Positions 32,397-41,156 of a stretch of DNA of 64,000 nucleotides are shown in pieces. The notes beneath the pieces are model-generated. The model saw nothing but the letters and a program-made list of their open reading frames with translations. It made no database searches and was not told where the DNA came from. Position numbers and translations under genes: made by a program. Numbering within the stretch: the first letter of the stretch is position 1; each line of letters opens with the position of its first letter. The DNA is from Amycolatopsis vastitatis (GTDB lineage: Bacteria > Actinomycetota > Actinomycetes > Mycobacteriales > Pseudonocardiaceae): assembly GCF_002234595.1 (NCBI RefSeq), contig NZ_NMUL01000058.1:1-64000 (forward strand), read 5' to 3'.

Positions 32397-33048
32397 ACAG
32401 CACGCTGCCGTCGAGGTCGTCGAGCAGGGCCGCGGCGTCGTCGTAGACCGCGACGGCGCCCGCGTCGGTCAGTTCCGCCGCGCCGACCCCGCCGGAGAGC
32501 ACCGAGACCGTGCGGACGCCGGCCTTGGCGGCGGCGTGGACGTCCCAGACCGCGTCGCCGACGAAGATCGTGTCCTCCGGCGACGTCCCGGCCTTTTCGA
32601 GGGCGGCGAACACCGGTTCCGGGTCAGGTTTCGTCGCCTCGACGTCCTCCCCGGACACGATGCCGTCGACCACGTCGTCGACGTCGAGGACCTTCCGCAG
32701 CACGTCCAGCTCGTCCGGACTCGCCGACGTCGCCAGCACGACCCGCACGCCGCGTCCCGCCAGGGTGCGGACGAGCTCGGGGGCCCGGTCGAACGGCCGC
32801 AGCAGCTCGGCCGTCTCCAGGTAGAAGCGGCTGTGCAGCTCCTTCGCCTCGTCGCCGACGCGCTCGGCGTCTTCGTCGCCCAGCAGGGTGGCCAGCAGCT
32901 TGCCCGACCCCTTCCCGATCGCCCGGTGCACGCGCCAGGAGTCGACGTTCCGGTCGAGCGCGTGGAACGCCCGGCGCCAGGCGTGGACGTGGAGGTAGTT
33001 GGAGTCGACGAGCGTGCCGTCGACGTCGAACAGGACCGCGGTGGCGAT
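32389..33048 (-). CDS. HAD-superfamily phosphatase, apparent ATC start codon
   Basis: The 219-aa product is a HAD phosphatase of the PGP/beta-phosphoglucomutase type. It has the nucleophile motif FDVDGTLVDS near the N-terminus, then VVLATSASPDELD, a KPDPEPVF lysine and the metal-binding FVGDAVWDVHAA. The nucleophile motif lies upstream of the first conventional start (GTG, 32931). Between the upstream in-frame stop and that GTG there is no ATG, GTG or TTG. An ATC at 33048 preceded by GAGGAG at ideal spacing gives the expected family N-terminus (ATC-Ala-Thr-Ala-Val-Leu-Phe-Asp). So the gene either uses a rare ATC start or has suffered a start-codon change. Confidence 0.8.
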   Translation of the reverse strand: MATAVLFDVDGTLVDSNYLHVHAWRRAFHALDRNVDSWRVHRAIGKGSGKLLATLLGDEDAERVGDEAKELHSRFYLETAELLRPFDRAPELVRTLAGRGVRVVLATSASPDELDVLRKVLDVDDVVDGIVSGEDVEATKPDPEPVFAALEKAGTSPEDTIFVGDAVWDVHAAAKAGVRTVSVLSGGVGAAELTDAGAVAVYDDAAALLDDLDGSVLFS

Positions 33049-33138
33049 GGTGTGCTCCTCGGGTCGATGCGGTTTCTCGGTGCTCCGCGCGGGTAACGGG
33101 AGGGTGATCCGAATACCCCAGCCCGGAGGGAACTACAC

Positions 33139-33783
33139 ATGGCCGGCCTTGTCTCGACGGGCTTCCGCGGCCTGGCGGCGCTGCGGCGCGCGCCGGCTTT
33201 CCACCCCGGCGGTGTCGTGCTGCGCGGAGAACTCCGGCCCGTCGCGGACGATCTGCCGTGGCCGCGCGCGTCGGCGCCCGTGGTTGCGCGGCTGTCCAAG
33301 GGCGCCGGGACGCCCGGGCGGCTGCCGGACGCGCTCGGGCTGGCGGTGCGGATCCCCGGCGCGGGCCGCGACGGCGGGCCGTGGGACATCACGCTGACGA
33401 CGGCGGGCAGCGGCCACCTCGGGCGGCTGCTGCCCCGGCCGGCGGCCGCGTGGACCCGCGGCGCGTACAGCAGTCTCGTGCCCTACCGCCGGGCCGACCG
33501 GCTGGTCTGGCTCGGTGCGTGGGCGGAAGCGGGATCGCCGCGGGTCGAGGCGTCGCTCGAGGCGGTGCGCGCGGCGGCACCCTTGCGGTTCGTGCTCCGG
33601 ACCGGCCGCGAAGACGGGCGCTGGTGCGACAGCGCGGTGCTGACGCTGACCGAGACCGGCGGAGACGCGCCGTCGTTCGACCCCATGCTGAACCGCCCCG
33701 AGGGGCTGGGGTTCGCCCCGGAATGGCTGGTGCGGGTGCGGGAGCGGGCGTACGCGGGAAGCCGGGCCGGGCGGCCGTCGTGA
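33139..33783 (+). CDS. Conserved actinobacterial protein of unknown function
   Basis: A 214-aa soluble protein with a recognisable string of conserved blocks (AFHPGGVVLRGEL, VVARLSKGAGTPG, LGLAVRIPGAG, PWDITLTT, AYSSLVPYR) and no signal peptide. The layout faintly recalls heme-binding catalase-like proteins, but no catalytic residue can be named and I do not assign a function. The ATG follows GGAGGGAACTACAC. It is divergent from the HAD phosphatase gene. Confidence 0.75.
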   Translation: MAGLVSTGFRGLAALRRAPAFHPGGVVLRGELRPVADDLPWPRASAPVVARLSKGAGTPGRLPDALGLAVRIPGAGRDGGPWDITLTTAGSGHLGRLLPRPAAAWTRGAYSSLVPYRRADRLVWLGAWAEAGSPRVEASLEAVRAAAPLRFVLRTGREDGRWCDSAVLTLTETGGDAPSFDPMLNRPEGLGFAPEWLVRVRERAYAGSRAGRPS

Positions 33784-33808
33784 ACCGGCTGCCCGGCCCG
33801 GCGCCCGG

Positions 33809-34264
33809 TCACCGAGAGTCGGCGACTGGTCCGCGCGTGGCGCCGAGCGGGATCAGGCCCAGCGCGATCATCCCGACGCCCAGGCCGAAGTGCAGCCAGT
33901 TGTCGGCGGTGTTCACCGGGACGAAGTTGGCGGCGCTGCCCTGGTCGATCACCAGGCCGTAGAGCCACAGGACGAGGTAGATCACACCGCCGCCGACGAG
34001 GAACGCCCGGGCGCCGTTCGCGGTCCTCGCCAGCGCGACCCCGGCGACGCCGAAGGCCAGGTGCACGATGTTGTGCAGGATCGAGACATTGAAGATGCCC
34101 AGGAGCAGGGCGCCGGAGTGGTGCCCGGCCCAGGTGAGCATGTCGTAGTGCGTGGTCACGCCGGGGATGAAGCCCAGCACGCCGACCAGCAGGAAAACCA
34201 CTCCCACGATCGCGGCGAGAAGCTGGCGCGGGGTCCGCCGGACCTCGGTCTCCATCGATGCCAT
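33809..34264 (-). CDS. DUF4383 membrane protein
   Basis: A 151-aa protein with four membrane helices and the DUF4383 pattern (VVFLLVGVLGFIPG, then AGHHSGALLLGIFNVSILHN and HLAFGVAG). The family is common in actinobacteria and its role is unknown. CGGAGGAAG precedes the ATG at 34264. It is divergent from a short acidic-protein gene. Confidence 0.88.
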   Translation of the reverse strand: MASMETEVRRTPRQLLAAIVGVVFLLVGVLGFIPGVTTHYDMLTWAGHHSGALLLGIFNVSILHNIVHLAFGVAGVALARTANGARAFLVGGGVIYLVLWLYGLVIDQGSAANFVPVNTADNWLHFGLGVGMIALGLIPLGATRGPVADSR

Positions 34265-34405
34265 GGTCGCTTCCTCCGATTCGGGTGGACAGGCCCCTCG
34301 GCCGGGGGACCCGCCGGCGCGGCATGCCCGGTGGCGCGGCGCACAAACGCGTTTCGGCGTCCGCCGCGCCGGGTATGCCCGGGTTTCGCTCGATCGGAGG
34401 AAGTG

Positions 34406-34564
34406 ATGAGCACTCCCGAAATCGACCCGGTGACCGCGGAAAGCATGGAAGCCGACGCCGACATCGGTGGCGAGCACACCGAGCCGACGTTCCACGACCA
34501 GGAACCGCGTCCCGCCGAAAGCGACGAAGAGGGCGCCGACAGCGGAGGCATGCCGCCTTCGTGA
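34406..34564 (+). CDS. Small acidic protein, 52 aa
   Basis: A 52-aa, strongly acidic protein (many Glu and Asp residues, for example EADADIGGEHTEP and ESDEEGADSGG) with no hydrophobic core, so probably disordered. CGGAGGAAG before the ATG and its position facing the DUF4383 gene support it as real. Function unknown. Confidence 0.6.
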   Translation: MSTPEIDPVTAESMEADADIGGEHTEPTFHDQEPRPAESDEEGADSGGMPPS

Positions 34565-34652
34565 GCCGGGAGCCGATGCGCGGAACCGTCGTGTTTGACG
34601 GGTTCGGGACCGGTTATCCGATCGGTGACCCATGCCCAGGAGGTGGTCTCCC

Positions 34653-35399
34653 GTGCTCGCCCGGCACAATTCCGTCTGGCTCGTTCCCCGGCGCGGCGCG
34701 ATGGCGAGAGCGTCGATCGTCGGAGTGCTCGACCGGACGACCTATCCGGAGCTGCGGGACCGGCTGCTCGAGTTCGCGACGGATTCCGAGGACGGCGTGC
34801 TCGTCGACATCGAACGCCTCGAGCTGCGCGACCGGACGCTGACCAGGGTGTTCGCCCTCGTCGCTCTGAGGATCAGGCAGTGGCCGGCGATCCCCTTCGC
34901 GCTCGTGACGGGCCGGCCGGAGCAGCGGGCGGCGCTGGCCGAGGGCTTGGCCGGCCGCCACGTGCCCGTCTACCCCGACCACGACACGGCGGAAGCCGCG
35001 CTGACCCGCCCGGCGCGCCGGCGGGGCGGCCGGCTGCTGGACCGGTCGTCACGGACTTCGGCGCGCGCCCGCGGGTTCGTGCGCGGCACGTGCGCGGAGT
35101 GGATGGTGCCCGAGCTGGCCGAGGACGCCGAGCTCGTCGCGACCGAACTGGTCGAAAACGTGCTGCGCCACACGGATTCGGCGCCGCGGCTGCGGCTCGA
35201 GCTGCGCCGCGGGATGCTGACCGTCGAGGTCGCCGACGACAGCGCGAGCCCGGCCGTGCTGCGCGAGGGGCTCGACCTGGCGGAGACGGGGCTCGGCCTG
35301 CGGATGGTCACGAAGGTCGCGAAGAACTGGGGCAGCAGCCGGTCCGGCTCCGGCGGCAAGACCGTGTGGGCGGTCCTGGCCCGCGCGGCCCTTCCGTGA
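34653..35399 (+). CDS. STAS-HATPase fusion, anti-sigma regulatory protein
   Basis: This 248-aa protein joins a STAS-like N-terminal domain (about residues 10-120, core GVLVDIERLELRDRTLT) to a C-terminal GHKL ATPase domain. The latter carries an N-box ELVENVLRHT, VADDS, and GLGLRMVTKVA. These are normally separate partners, an anti-sigma antagonist and an anti-sigma kinase of the RsbV/RsbW type, so the fusion is notable. The serine usually phosphorylated in STAS antagonists is not visible. The GTG at 34653 lies 6 bp after AGGAGGTGG; the upstream ATG at 34632 has no ribosome binding site. A terminator follows immediately. Confidence 0.82.
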   Translation: MLARHNSVWLVPRRGAMARASIVGVLDRTTYPELRDRLLEFATDSEDGVLVDIERLELRDRTLTRVFALVALRIRQWPAIPFALVTGRPEQRAALAEGLAGRHVPVYPDHDTAEAALTRPARRRGGRLLDRSSRTSARARGFVRGTCAEWMVPELAEDAELVATELVENVLRHTDSAPRLRLELRRGMLTVEVADDSASPAVLREGLDLAETGLGLRMVTKVAKNWGSSRSGSGGKTVWAVLARAALP

Positions 35400-35433
35400 A
35401 GGGCACATTCAAGTCCCTGAATGTGCCATTCAC
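35396..35433. terminator. Hairpin between convergent genes
   Basis: GTGAAGGGCACATTCA (35396-35411) pairs with TGAATGTGCCATTCAC (35418-35433) apart from one mismatch, around a 6-nt loop. The left arm includes the stop codon of the STAS-HATPase gene. Confidence 0.75.
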
Positions 35434-35444
35434 GGCCTTGTTGA

Positions 35445-36182
35445 TCAGGCGCCGGGGCCGGAGTAGATCTCCGACGCCGCGGGCGTGTTGATCGTGGTCG
35501 GCTTGTTCCAGTCGCTGAACTCCATGGCGCCGTGCTTCGGGTCCGCCATGCGCAGCAGGTAGTGCGGTTCGGCGGCGGCCACGGTGGCGGTGCCGTCAAC
35601 GCTCTTGAAGCTCAGCGCCGGCATGCCGGCGAGCGTGGTGGGCTCACCACTGGTGAAGGTCGACTTCTCCAGCTCGCCGAGGATGCCGTTGGTGAAGCCC
35701 TTGTAGTCGAGGAACTCCTTGAAGGCTTCGCCCAGGCCCGCGCCGATCTTCGCCGTGGACGAGACCCACTTGCCGGTGAGCTGCTTGGCGGCCGAGGCCG
35801 GGACGCCCGCCTGCTTCACCAGCGAGCTGGTGAAGCGGACGTAGTACTTGTCCCCGACGCGCAGGACGGGGATCTCGAGGCCGTCCTTGACGATCGTGCC
35901 GTTCGCGCTGTCCGGGTTGAGCTGCAGGTCCACGTTCATGGTGCTGCCCTCCTGCGCGATGGTGCCCTTGACGTGCACGGCCGACGCCTGCTTGGCGGCG
36001 TCGGTGATGGCGGACCCCACCTTGGCGGCGTCGAGGGCCGGGGCGGCCGGCGGCGTGGACACCGCGGAGGAGGTGGTCCCGGCGGCGGCCGGCGCCGGCG
36101 TGCCCGGCGTGCCGGAGCACGCGGTGCAGGCGAGGACGAGGGTGCCGGCCGTGAGCAGGGCGGCCAGGTGCAGGCGAGGCAT
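35445..36182 (-). CDS. LppX/LprG-like lipoprotein
   Basis: A 245-aa lipoprotein (lipobox ending at Cys22, LACTAC) with a Thr/Ala/Pro linker. The domain that follows matches the LolA-like fold of mycobacterial LppX/LprAFG proteins in layout (ASAVHVKGTIAQEGSTMNVD, VLRVGDKYYVRFTSSLV, MPALSFKSVDGTATV). Members carry lipids or sense the envelope. The ATG at 36182 is used because it opens straight into the signal; an upstream GTG at 36221 would hide it. Confidence 0.82.
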   Translation of the reverse strand: MPRLHLAALLTAGTLVLACTACSGTPGTPAPAAAGTTSSAVSTPPAAPALDAAKVGSAITDAAKQASAVHVKGTIAQEGSTMNVDLQLNPDSANGTIVKDGLEIPVLRVGDKYYVRFTSSLVKQAGVPASAAKQLTGKWVSSTAKIGAGLGEAFKEFLDYKGFTNGILGELEKSTFTSGEPTTLAGMPALSFKSVDGTATVAAAEPHYLLRMADPKHGAMEFSDWNKPTTINTPAASEIYSGPGA

Positions 36183-36292
36183 GGGGATTCCGTTCGTGAA
36201 GGCCGGGGCATCCCCGGACACGAACGGCCTATCGCCGGTCGGGGGCGTCCGTTACACCCACCGGCCCGCGGTGACGTACGTCATCCCCTCAG

Positions 36293-36511
36293 TCAGCGGG
36301 CGGACCGGCGGGACCGGTAGTCGCGCTCGGTCTCGACGTCGCCTTCCGGGGTGTGCACCACGTGCCCGACGCGCCGCTTCTTCGCGATCTGCCGTCCGGC
36401 GAGCACGGCGTCGACGCGCCGGGGGGAGGTGTTGGACGCCCGGCTGCCGCCTTCGACGCGGTTCTTCCACAGCCCGTCTTCGTAGTAGGTGTGCACGTCA
36501 CCCTCCGCCAC
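36293..36511 (-). CDS. DUF2188 protein
   Basis: A 72-aa basic protein matching the DUF2188 pattern (VHTYYEDGLWKNRVEGGSRAS, then GHVVHTPEGDVETERDY). The family is small, widespread and of unknown function. The GTG at 36511 follows GGAGGCGGC; a longer reading from 36571 lacks such a site. Confidence 0.8.
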   Translation of the reverse strand: MAEGDVHTYYEDGLWKNRVEGGSRASNTSPRRVDAVLAGRQIAKKRRVGHVVHTPEGDVETERDYRSRRSAR

Positions 36512-36574
36512 GATGCCGCCTCCGATCGTGAGACCTCGAAGGGGGCGGATGCCCGGGGACGTAGCGGACAAACG

Positions 36575-37441
36575 TCAAGCCAGGCCGAGTACCCGGGCGG
36601 CGTTTTCCTTGAGGATCAGCGGCCGCACCTCGTCTTTGACGTCGAGTTCGGCGAAGTCGGCGAGCCAGCGGTCGGGCGTGATCACGGGGAAGTCGGAGCC
36701 GAACAGGACCTTCCGCTTCAGCAGCGTGTTGGCCGCGCGGACCAGCTGGGGCGGGAAGTACTTCGGCGACCAGCCGGACAGGTCGATGTACACGTTCGCC
36801 TTGTGCGTCGCGACCGAGATCGCTTCGTCCTGCCACGGCACCGACGGGTGCGCCAGGATCACCGTGAGGGCCGGGAAATCCGCGGCGACGTCGTCGAGCA
36901 GCATCGGGTTCGAGTAGCGCAGCTTGATGCCGTGCCCACCGGGCAGGCCGGCGCCGATGCCGGTCTGCCCGGTGTGGAACAGGGCCGGGACGCCCAGTTC
37001 GGCGATCGCTTCGTAGAGCGGGTAGTACCGGACGTCGTTGGGCTCGAACGCCTGCAGGCTCGGGTGGAACTTGAACCCGCGCACGCCGTGCTCGGTCACC
37101 AGCCGCCGCGCGCGGTGCACTGCGGCCTTGCCGCCGTGCGGGTCGACCGAGCCGAACGGGATCAGCACGTCGGCGTGCTCGGCGGCGGCGTCGGCGATCT
37201 CCTCGCTCGACAGCGCCGGGTGCCCGGTCGCCGCCGGCGCCTCGACGGTGAAGACGACCGCGGCCATGTTCCGCGCCCGGTAGTGCTCGGCGATCGCGGT
37301 CACCGTCGGGGTGCGGTCCTGGTCGGCGCGGAAGTACTTCGCGGACGCGTCCAGGAGCTCTTGGTCGAGGGCGAAGCAGCCGTGGCCGTCTTGTTCGACG
37401 TGGGTGTGCACGTCGATGGCGGTCAGAGCGGAAAGGTCCAC
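36575..37441 (-). CDS. Amidohydrolase (COG2159), possible beta-ketoacyl-CoA hydrolase
   Basis: A 288-aa metal-dependent amidohydrolase: His12 and His14 in DVHTH, the FHTGQ and LAHPS metal/base histidines, and the terminal aspartate in GSDFP. Enzymes of this group include decarboxylases such as ACMSD. They also include the hydroxyphenyl-beta-ketoacyl-CoA hydrolases (CouO/PhdB) of phenylpropanoid catabolism. Because it closes an operon with a CoA ligase, hydratase and 3-hydroxyacyl-CoA dehydrogenase, the hydrolase role is the better guess. The GTG at 37441 follows GGAG. Confidence 0.8.
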   Translation of the reverse strand: MDLSALTAIDVHTHVEQDGHGCFALDQELLDASAKYFRADQDRTPTVTAIAEHYRARNMAAVVFTVEAPAATGHPALSSEEIADAAAEHADVLIPFGSVDPHGGKAAVHRARRLVTEHGVRGFKFHPSLQAFEPNDVRYYPLYEAIAELGVPALFHTGQTGIGAGLPGGHGIKLRYSNPMLLDDVAADFPALTVILAHPSVPWQDEAISVATHKANVYIDLSGWSPKYFPPQLVRAANTLLKRKVLFGSDFPVITPDRWLADFAELDVKDEVRPLILKENAARVLGLA

Positions 37442-37453
37442 GGGAACTCCAGG

Positions 37454-38440
37454 TCAGGGCAGGTCGGGCTGCGCGGCCTTGGCGGCCAGCAGGCGGTCGA
37501 GGACGGCGTCGCGGGCGGCGACGAGCCGGTCGTGGTCGGTGCCGTCGAGCTCGGCGCCGATCCCGGCGACGAGCTTTTCGGCCAGCTCCGGCGTCAGGTG
37601 GACGCGGCCGAGGTCGCGCCACCACTCCTCGGTGGGTGGCCCGAGGTGGCGCAGGACGTGCGCCAGCCCGCCCGCGCCGCCGGAGAGGTGCTGGTTCGCG
37701 AACGGCCCGAGCACGGCCCAGCGCAGCCCGGGGCCGTGCGCGATGGCGGCGTCGATGTCGGCGACCGTGGCGATGCCGCGGTCGACGAGCGAGTACGCCT
37801 CCTGCCACAGCGCCGCCTGCAGCCGGTTCGCGACGTGGCCGGGCACCTCCCGGCTCAGCCGGATCGGCCGCTTGCCGACGGCGGTGTAGAACGCGACCGC
37901 GCGGTCGACGACTTCGGGCGCGGTTTCCCGGCCCGGGACGACCTCCACGAGCGGGATCACGTGCGGCGGGTTGAACGGGTGCCCGACGACCACCCGCTCG
38001 GGGTGCTTCGGGCAGCCGCGCGCGATGACGCTCGGCAGCAGGCCGGACGAGCTGCTCGCCAGGATCACCTCCGGCCGTGCGGCCTCGTCGAGCACGGCGA
38101 ACAGGCGGTGCTTGACGTCTTCGCGCTCGGGTCCGTTCTCCTGCACGAAATCCGCCTCCGCCACGGCCGAGCCGGCGTCGGTCGCGAAGCTCAGCCGGTC
38201 CTGCGAAGCGTCCTCGGCGAGGCCGAGCCGGACGAGTGTGGGCCAGTGCGCCGCGACGTCGGCGCGGAGGCGGTCCTCGGCGCCAGGCGCCGGGTCGGTG
38301 GCGACGACGTCGAGGCCGCGGGCGAGGAAGTACGCGGCCCAGCCGGCTCCGATCACGCCGGTCCCGACGACCGCGACGGTGGTGATCCGGCCGGGCTTCG
38401 CCGCGCGGCCGGCGGGGGACGTGGTGATCCGGACGGTCAT
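37454..38440 (-). CDS. 3-hydroxyacyl-CoA dehydrogenase-family protein
   Basis: A 328-aa NAD-binding dehydrogenase with the Rossmann motif VAVVGTGVIGAGWA (Gly26, Gly28, Gly31), the catalytic-region SSSSGLLPS and GHPFNPPHVIPLVEVVPG. The C-terminal helical domain starts REVPGHVANRLQAALWQEA. The same architecture is used by L-carnitine dehydrogenase and by short-substrate 3-hydroxyacyl-CoA dehydrogenases. In this operon it would oxidise the 3-hydroxyacyl-CoA made by the hydratase. ATGA overlap with the upstream ligase gene. Confidence 0.88.
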   Translation of the reverse strand: MTVRITTSPAGRAAKPGRITTVAVVGTGVIGAGWAAYFLARGLDVVATDPAPGAEDRLRADVAAHWPTLVRLGLAEDASQDRLSFATDAGSAVAEADFVQENGPEREDVKHRLFAVLDEAARPEVILASSSSGLLPSVIARGCPKHPERVVVGHPFNPPHVIPLVEVVPGRETAPEVVDRAVAFYTAVGKRPIRLSREVPGHVANRLQAALWQEAYSLVDRGIATVADIDAAIAHGPGLRWAVLGPFANQHLSGGAGGLAHVLRHLGPPTEEWWRDLGRVHLTPELAEKLVAGIGAELDGTDHDRLVAARDAVLDRLLAAKAAQPDLP

Positions 38441-40383
38441 GCCGGCCCGCCGGCGAGCGCGACGAACGGGTCCAGCGACGCGGCGTCGGCCAGCACGTCC
38501 CGGCCGACGACCTCGTCGACCGGGGCGCCGCGCAGGAGTTTCTTCACCGGTAGCTCCAGTTTCTTCCCCGTGCGGTTGCGGGGGATCGCGGGGACCGCGG
38601 TGATCGCGTCCGGCACGTGCCGCGGCGAAAGCGCGCCGCGCAGGGCGGCGGCGATCTTGCCGCGCACCACGTCGTCGAGTTCGGCACCGTCGCGCAGGAC
38701 GACGAACAGCCGCAGGTCGCCGTTGCCGCCCGCGGGATCTTCGAGGTGCACGACGAGGGAGTCCTCGATCTCGGGCAGCTCTTCGACGACGGCGTAGAAC
38801 TCGGCCGTGCCCAGCCGGACGCCGCCGCGGTTGAGGGTGGCGTCCGAGCGGCCGGCGATGACGCAGCTTCCTTCGGGGGTGAACCGGATCCAGTCGCCGT
38901 GCCGCCAGACGCCGGGATAGGTCGAGAAGTACGTCTCGCGGTAGCGCTCACCGGAGTCGCCCCAGAACCCCACCGGCATCGACGGCATCGGGGCGGTGAT
39001 CACCAGCTCGCCCAGTTCGCCGACCACCGAAGCGCCGTGTTCGTCGAACGCCTTCGCGTCGACGCCGAGGCAGGGACCGGAGATCTCACCCGCCCGGACG
39101 GGCTGCAGCGGGCTGCCCTGGACGATCCCGCTGCAGACGTCGGTGCCGCCGCTGCCGACGTTGAGCAGGACGCCCGGGAAGCGCTCCCGCACCCAGTGGA
39201 AGCCCTCGGCCGGCAGCGGGCTGCCCGCCGCGCCGAGCTGCCGCAACGCGGACAGGTCGAACTCGGCGGCCGGGTCGAGGCCCGCTTTCCGGCACGCCAT
39301 CAGGAATCCCGGGCTCGCGCCCATCAGCGTCGCCCGGGTTTCGGCGGCCAGCCGCCACTGCCACGCCAGGTCCGGGTACAGCGGGTTGCCGTCGACCAGC
39401 ACGATCGACGCGCCGGTGAGCAACCCCGACACCAGCGCGTTCCACATCATCCAGGCGGTGGTGGAGAACCACAGGATCCGGTCTCCCGGGCGCAAATCCC
39501 AGCTGAGTCCGTGGTTCTTGAGGTGCTCCAGGAGGATTCCGCCGTGGCCGTGCACGATCGCCTTCGGCTTTCCCGTGGTGCCGGAGGAGAACAGCACGCA
39601 CAGCGGGTGCGCGAAGCCGACTGGTTCGAACCCTGGTGCGCTCTCGGCGAGCAGGTCGCTCCAGCCGAGGACATCAGTGATTTCTTGAGTGCGGCGGAGT
39701 TCGTGGCCGCCGTAGGGGACGTGGACGACGTGCTCCACGGTGGGCAGGCCCGCGCGGATCGCGTCGACCTCGGCGCGGCGGTCGACGTCCTTGGCGCCGT
39801 AGCGGTAGCCGGCCACCGTCAGCAGCACCCGCGGCTCGATCTGGCCGAACCGGTCGACGACCGAGCGCGCGCCGAACTCGGGGGCGCAGGAGGCCCAGAT
39901 CGCGCCCAGGCTCGCGACCGCGAGGTAGGCGACGACGGCTTCCGGGATGTTGGGCAGGTACGCCACGACGCGGTCGCCGCGTCCGACGCCGAGCCGGGCC
40001 AGGCCCGCCCGGGCGCGCGCGACCTGGTCGCGCAGCTGCCCCCAGGTCAGCTCACCGCGGTCCCGCGTCTGGGAGTACGCGATGATCGCGACCTCGTCGT
40101 CGGGCCGGTGGCTGAGGGCGTGCTCGGCGTAGTTGAGCGTCGCGCCCGGGAACCATTCGGTGCCCGGCATCCGCCGGTCCGGCACGACCGCCGTGGCCGG
40201 GGTAGGGAAGCGGACGCCGAAGAAGTCCTTGATCGAGGACCAGAAGCCGTCGAGGTCGGTCACCGACCAGCGGTGCAGGTCCGCGTAGCCCTCGAACGCG
40301 TGGCCGCGGTCCTCCAGCCACTTCAGGTACCGGCCGATTTCGGTGGTCTCGCGGACGTCGGGCGCGACCGGGCAAAGGATCAT
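38437..40383 (-). CDS. Acetoacetate-CoA ligase-like acyl-CoA synthetase
   Basis: A 648-aa ANL-superfamily enzyme of the length typical for acetoacetyl-CoA synthetase. It has the adenylation loop FSSGTTGKPKAIVHG, the WMMWN segment typical of the family, and the C-terminal PRNRTGKKLE lysine. It activates acetoacetate or a similar short oxo-acid. The ATG at 40383 overlaps the hydratase stop (ATGA) and the 3' end overlaps the dehydrogenase start. The enzyme may salvage an acetoacetate-like product of the pathway. Confidence 0.9.
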   Translation of the reverse strand: MILCPVAPDVRETTEIGRYLKWLEDRGHAFEGYADLHRWSVTDLDGFWSSIKDFFGVRFPTPATAVVPDRRMPGTEWFPGATLNYAEHALSHRPDDEVAIIAYSQTRDRGELTWGQLRDQVARARAGLARLGVGRGDRVVAYLPNIPEAVVAYLAVASLGAIWASCAPEFGARSVVDRFGQIEPRVLLTVAGYRYGAKDVDRRAEVDAIRAGLPTVEHVVHVPYGGHELRRTQEITDVLGWSDLLAESAPGFEPVGFAHPLCVLFSSGTTGKPKAIVHGHGGILLEHLKNHGLSWDLRPGDRILWFSTTAWMMWNALVSGLLTGASIVLVDGNPLYPDLAWQWRLAAETRATLMGASPGFLMACRKAGLDPAAEFDLSALRQLGAAGSPLPAEGFHWVRERFPGVLLNVGSGGTDVCSGIVQGSPLQPVRAGEISGPCLGVDAKAFDEHGASVVGELGELVITAPMPSMPVGFWGDSGERYRETYFSTYPGVWRHGDWIRFTPEGSCVIAGRSDATLNRGGVRLGTAEFYAVVEELPEIEDSLVVHLEDPAGGNGDLRLFVVLRDGAELDDVVRGKIAAALRGALSPRHVPDAITAVPAIPRNRTGKKLELPVKKLLRGAPVDEVVGRDVLADAASLDPFVALAGGPA

Positions 40384-41156
40384 CGGCCGACCTTCCCGGC
40401 CCGCTTCTCGAGGAACGCCTGCATCCGCTCCTTCGCCTCGGAGCTGCCGCCCGCGACCGCGGCCATCAGCGCCTCCATCAGGTAGCCCTCGGCCGGGTTG
40501 GCCTCGGCGATGCGGGGCAGGGCCTGCAGGACGGCGAAGTTCGTCATCGGGGAGTTCGCGGCGATCTTCCCGGCCAGTTCGAGCGCGTGCTCCAGGCCGT
40601 TCTCGACGCGGTAGTGCGACAGCCCGGCGGCGTGCCCCTCGTCGGCGTCGAGGACGCGGCCGGTGAGCATCATGTCGGCCATCCGGTGCGCGCCGATCAG
40701 CCTCGGCACCCGCACCGACCCGCCGCCGCCGACGAACAGGCCCCGCTGGCCCTCCGGCAGCGCGTAGAACGCCGACGGCTCGGCGACGCGGATGTGCGCG
40801 GCGGCCGCCAGTTCCAGGCCGCCGCCGACGACCGCGCCCTTGAGCACGGCGACCACCGGGACGCGGCCGCGTTCGAGCCGCTCGAAGGCGCGGTGCCACA
40901 TCATCGAGTGCTCCATGCCCTCGAACGCGTCGCGCTCGGTGAGCTCCGAAAGGTCGAGCCCGGCGGAGAAGTGGTCACCCACGGCGTCGAGCACGACCGC
41001 CTTGATCCCCTGCGGCGGCGCGCCGAAGAACGTTTCCAGGCCGAGCACGGTCGCGTCGTCGAGGGCGTTGCGCTTCTCCGCGCGCGCCAGCCGCAGCACG
41101 GCGATGTCACCGAGCAGCTCCAGGCGCAGCGAGGGGGGCAGCAGAGGGGTGGTCAT
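40380..41156 (-). CDS. Enoyl-CoA hydratase/isomerase (crotonase family)
   Basis: A 258-aa crotonase-fold protein. The oxyanion-hole segments are HFSAGLDLSEL and GAVVGGGLELAAAA. The usual second catalytic Glu region reads ALPEGQRGLFVGGGGSVRVP, with the Glu present. It would hydrate the enoyl-CoA formed by the neighbouring ligase. It overlaps its neighbours by ATGA at both ends. Confidence 0.9.
   Translation of the reverse strand: MTTPLLPPSLRLELLGDIAVLRLARAEKRNALDDATVLGLETFFGAPPQGIKAVVLDAVGDHFSAGLDLSELTERDAFEGMEHSMMWHRAFERLERGRVPVVAVLKGAVVGGGLELAAAAHIRVAEPSAFYALPEGQRGLFVGGGGSVRVPRLIGAHRMADMMLTGRVLDADEGHAAGLSHYRVENGLEHALELAGKIAANSPMTNFAVLQALPRIAEANPAEGYLMEALMAAVAGGSSEAKERMQAFLEKRAGKVGR

Noticed and set aside
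32389..32931. HAD gene starting at the GTG at 32931
   Set aside because: It would remove the nucleophile aspartate motif FDVDGT, although a truncated pseudogene remains possible.
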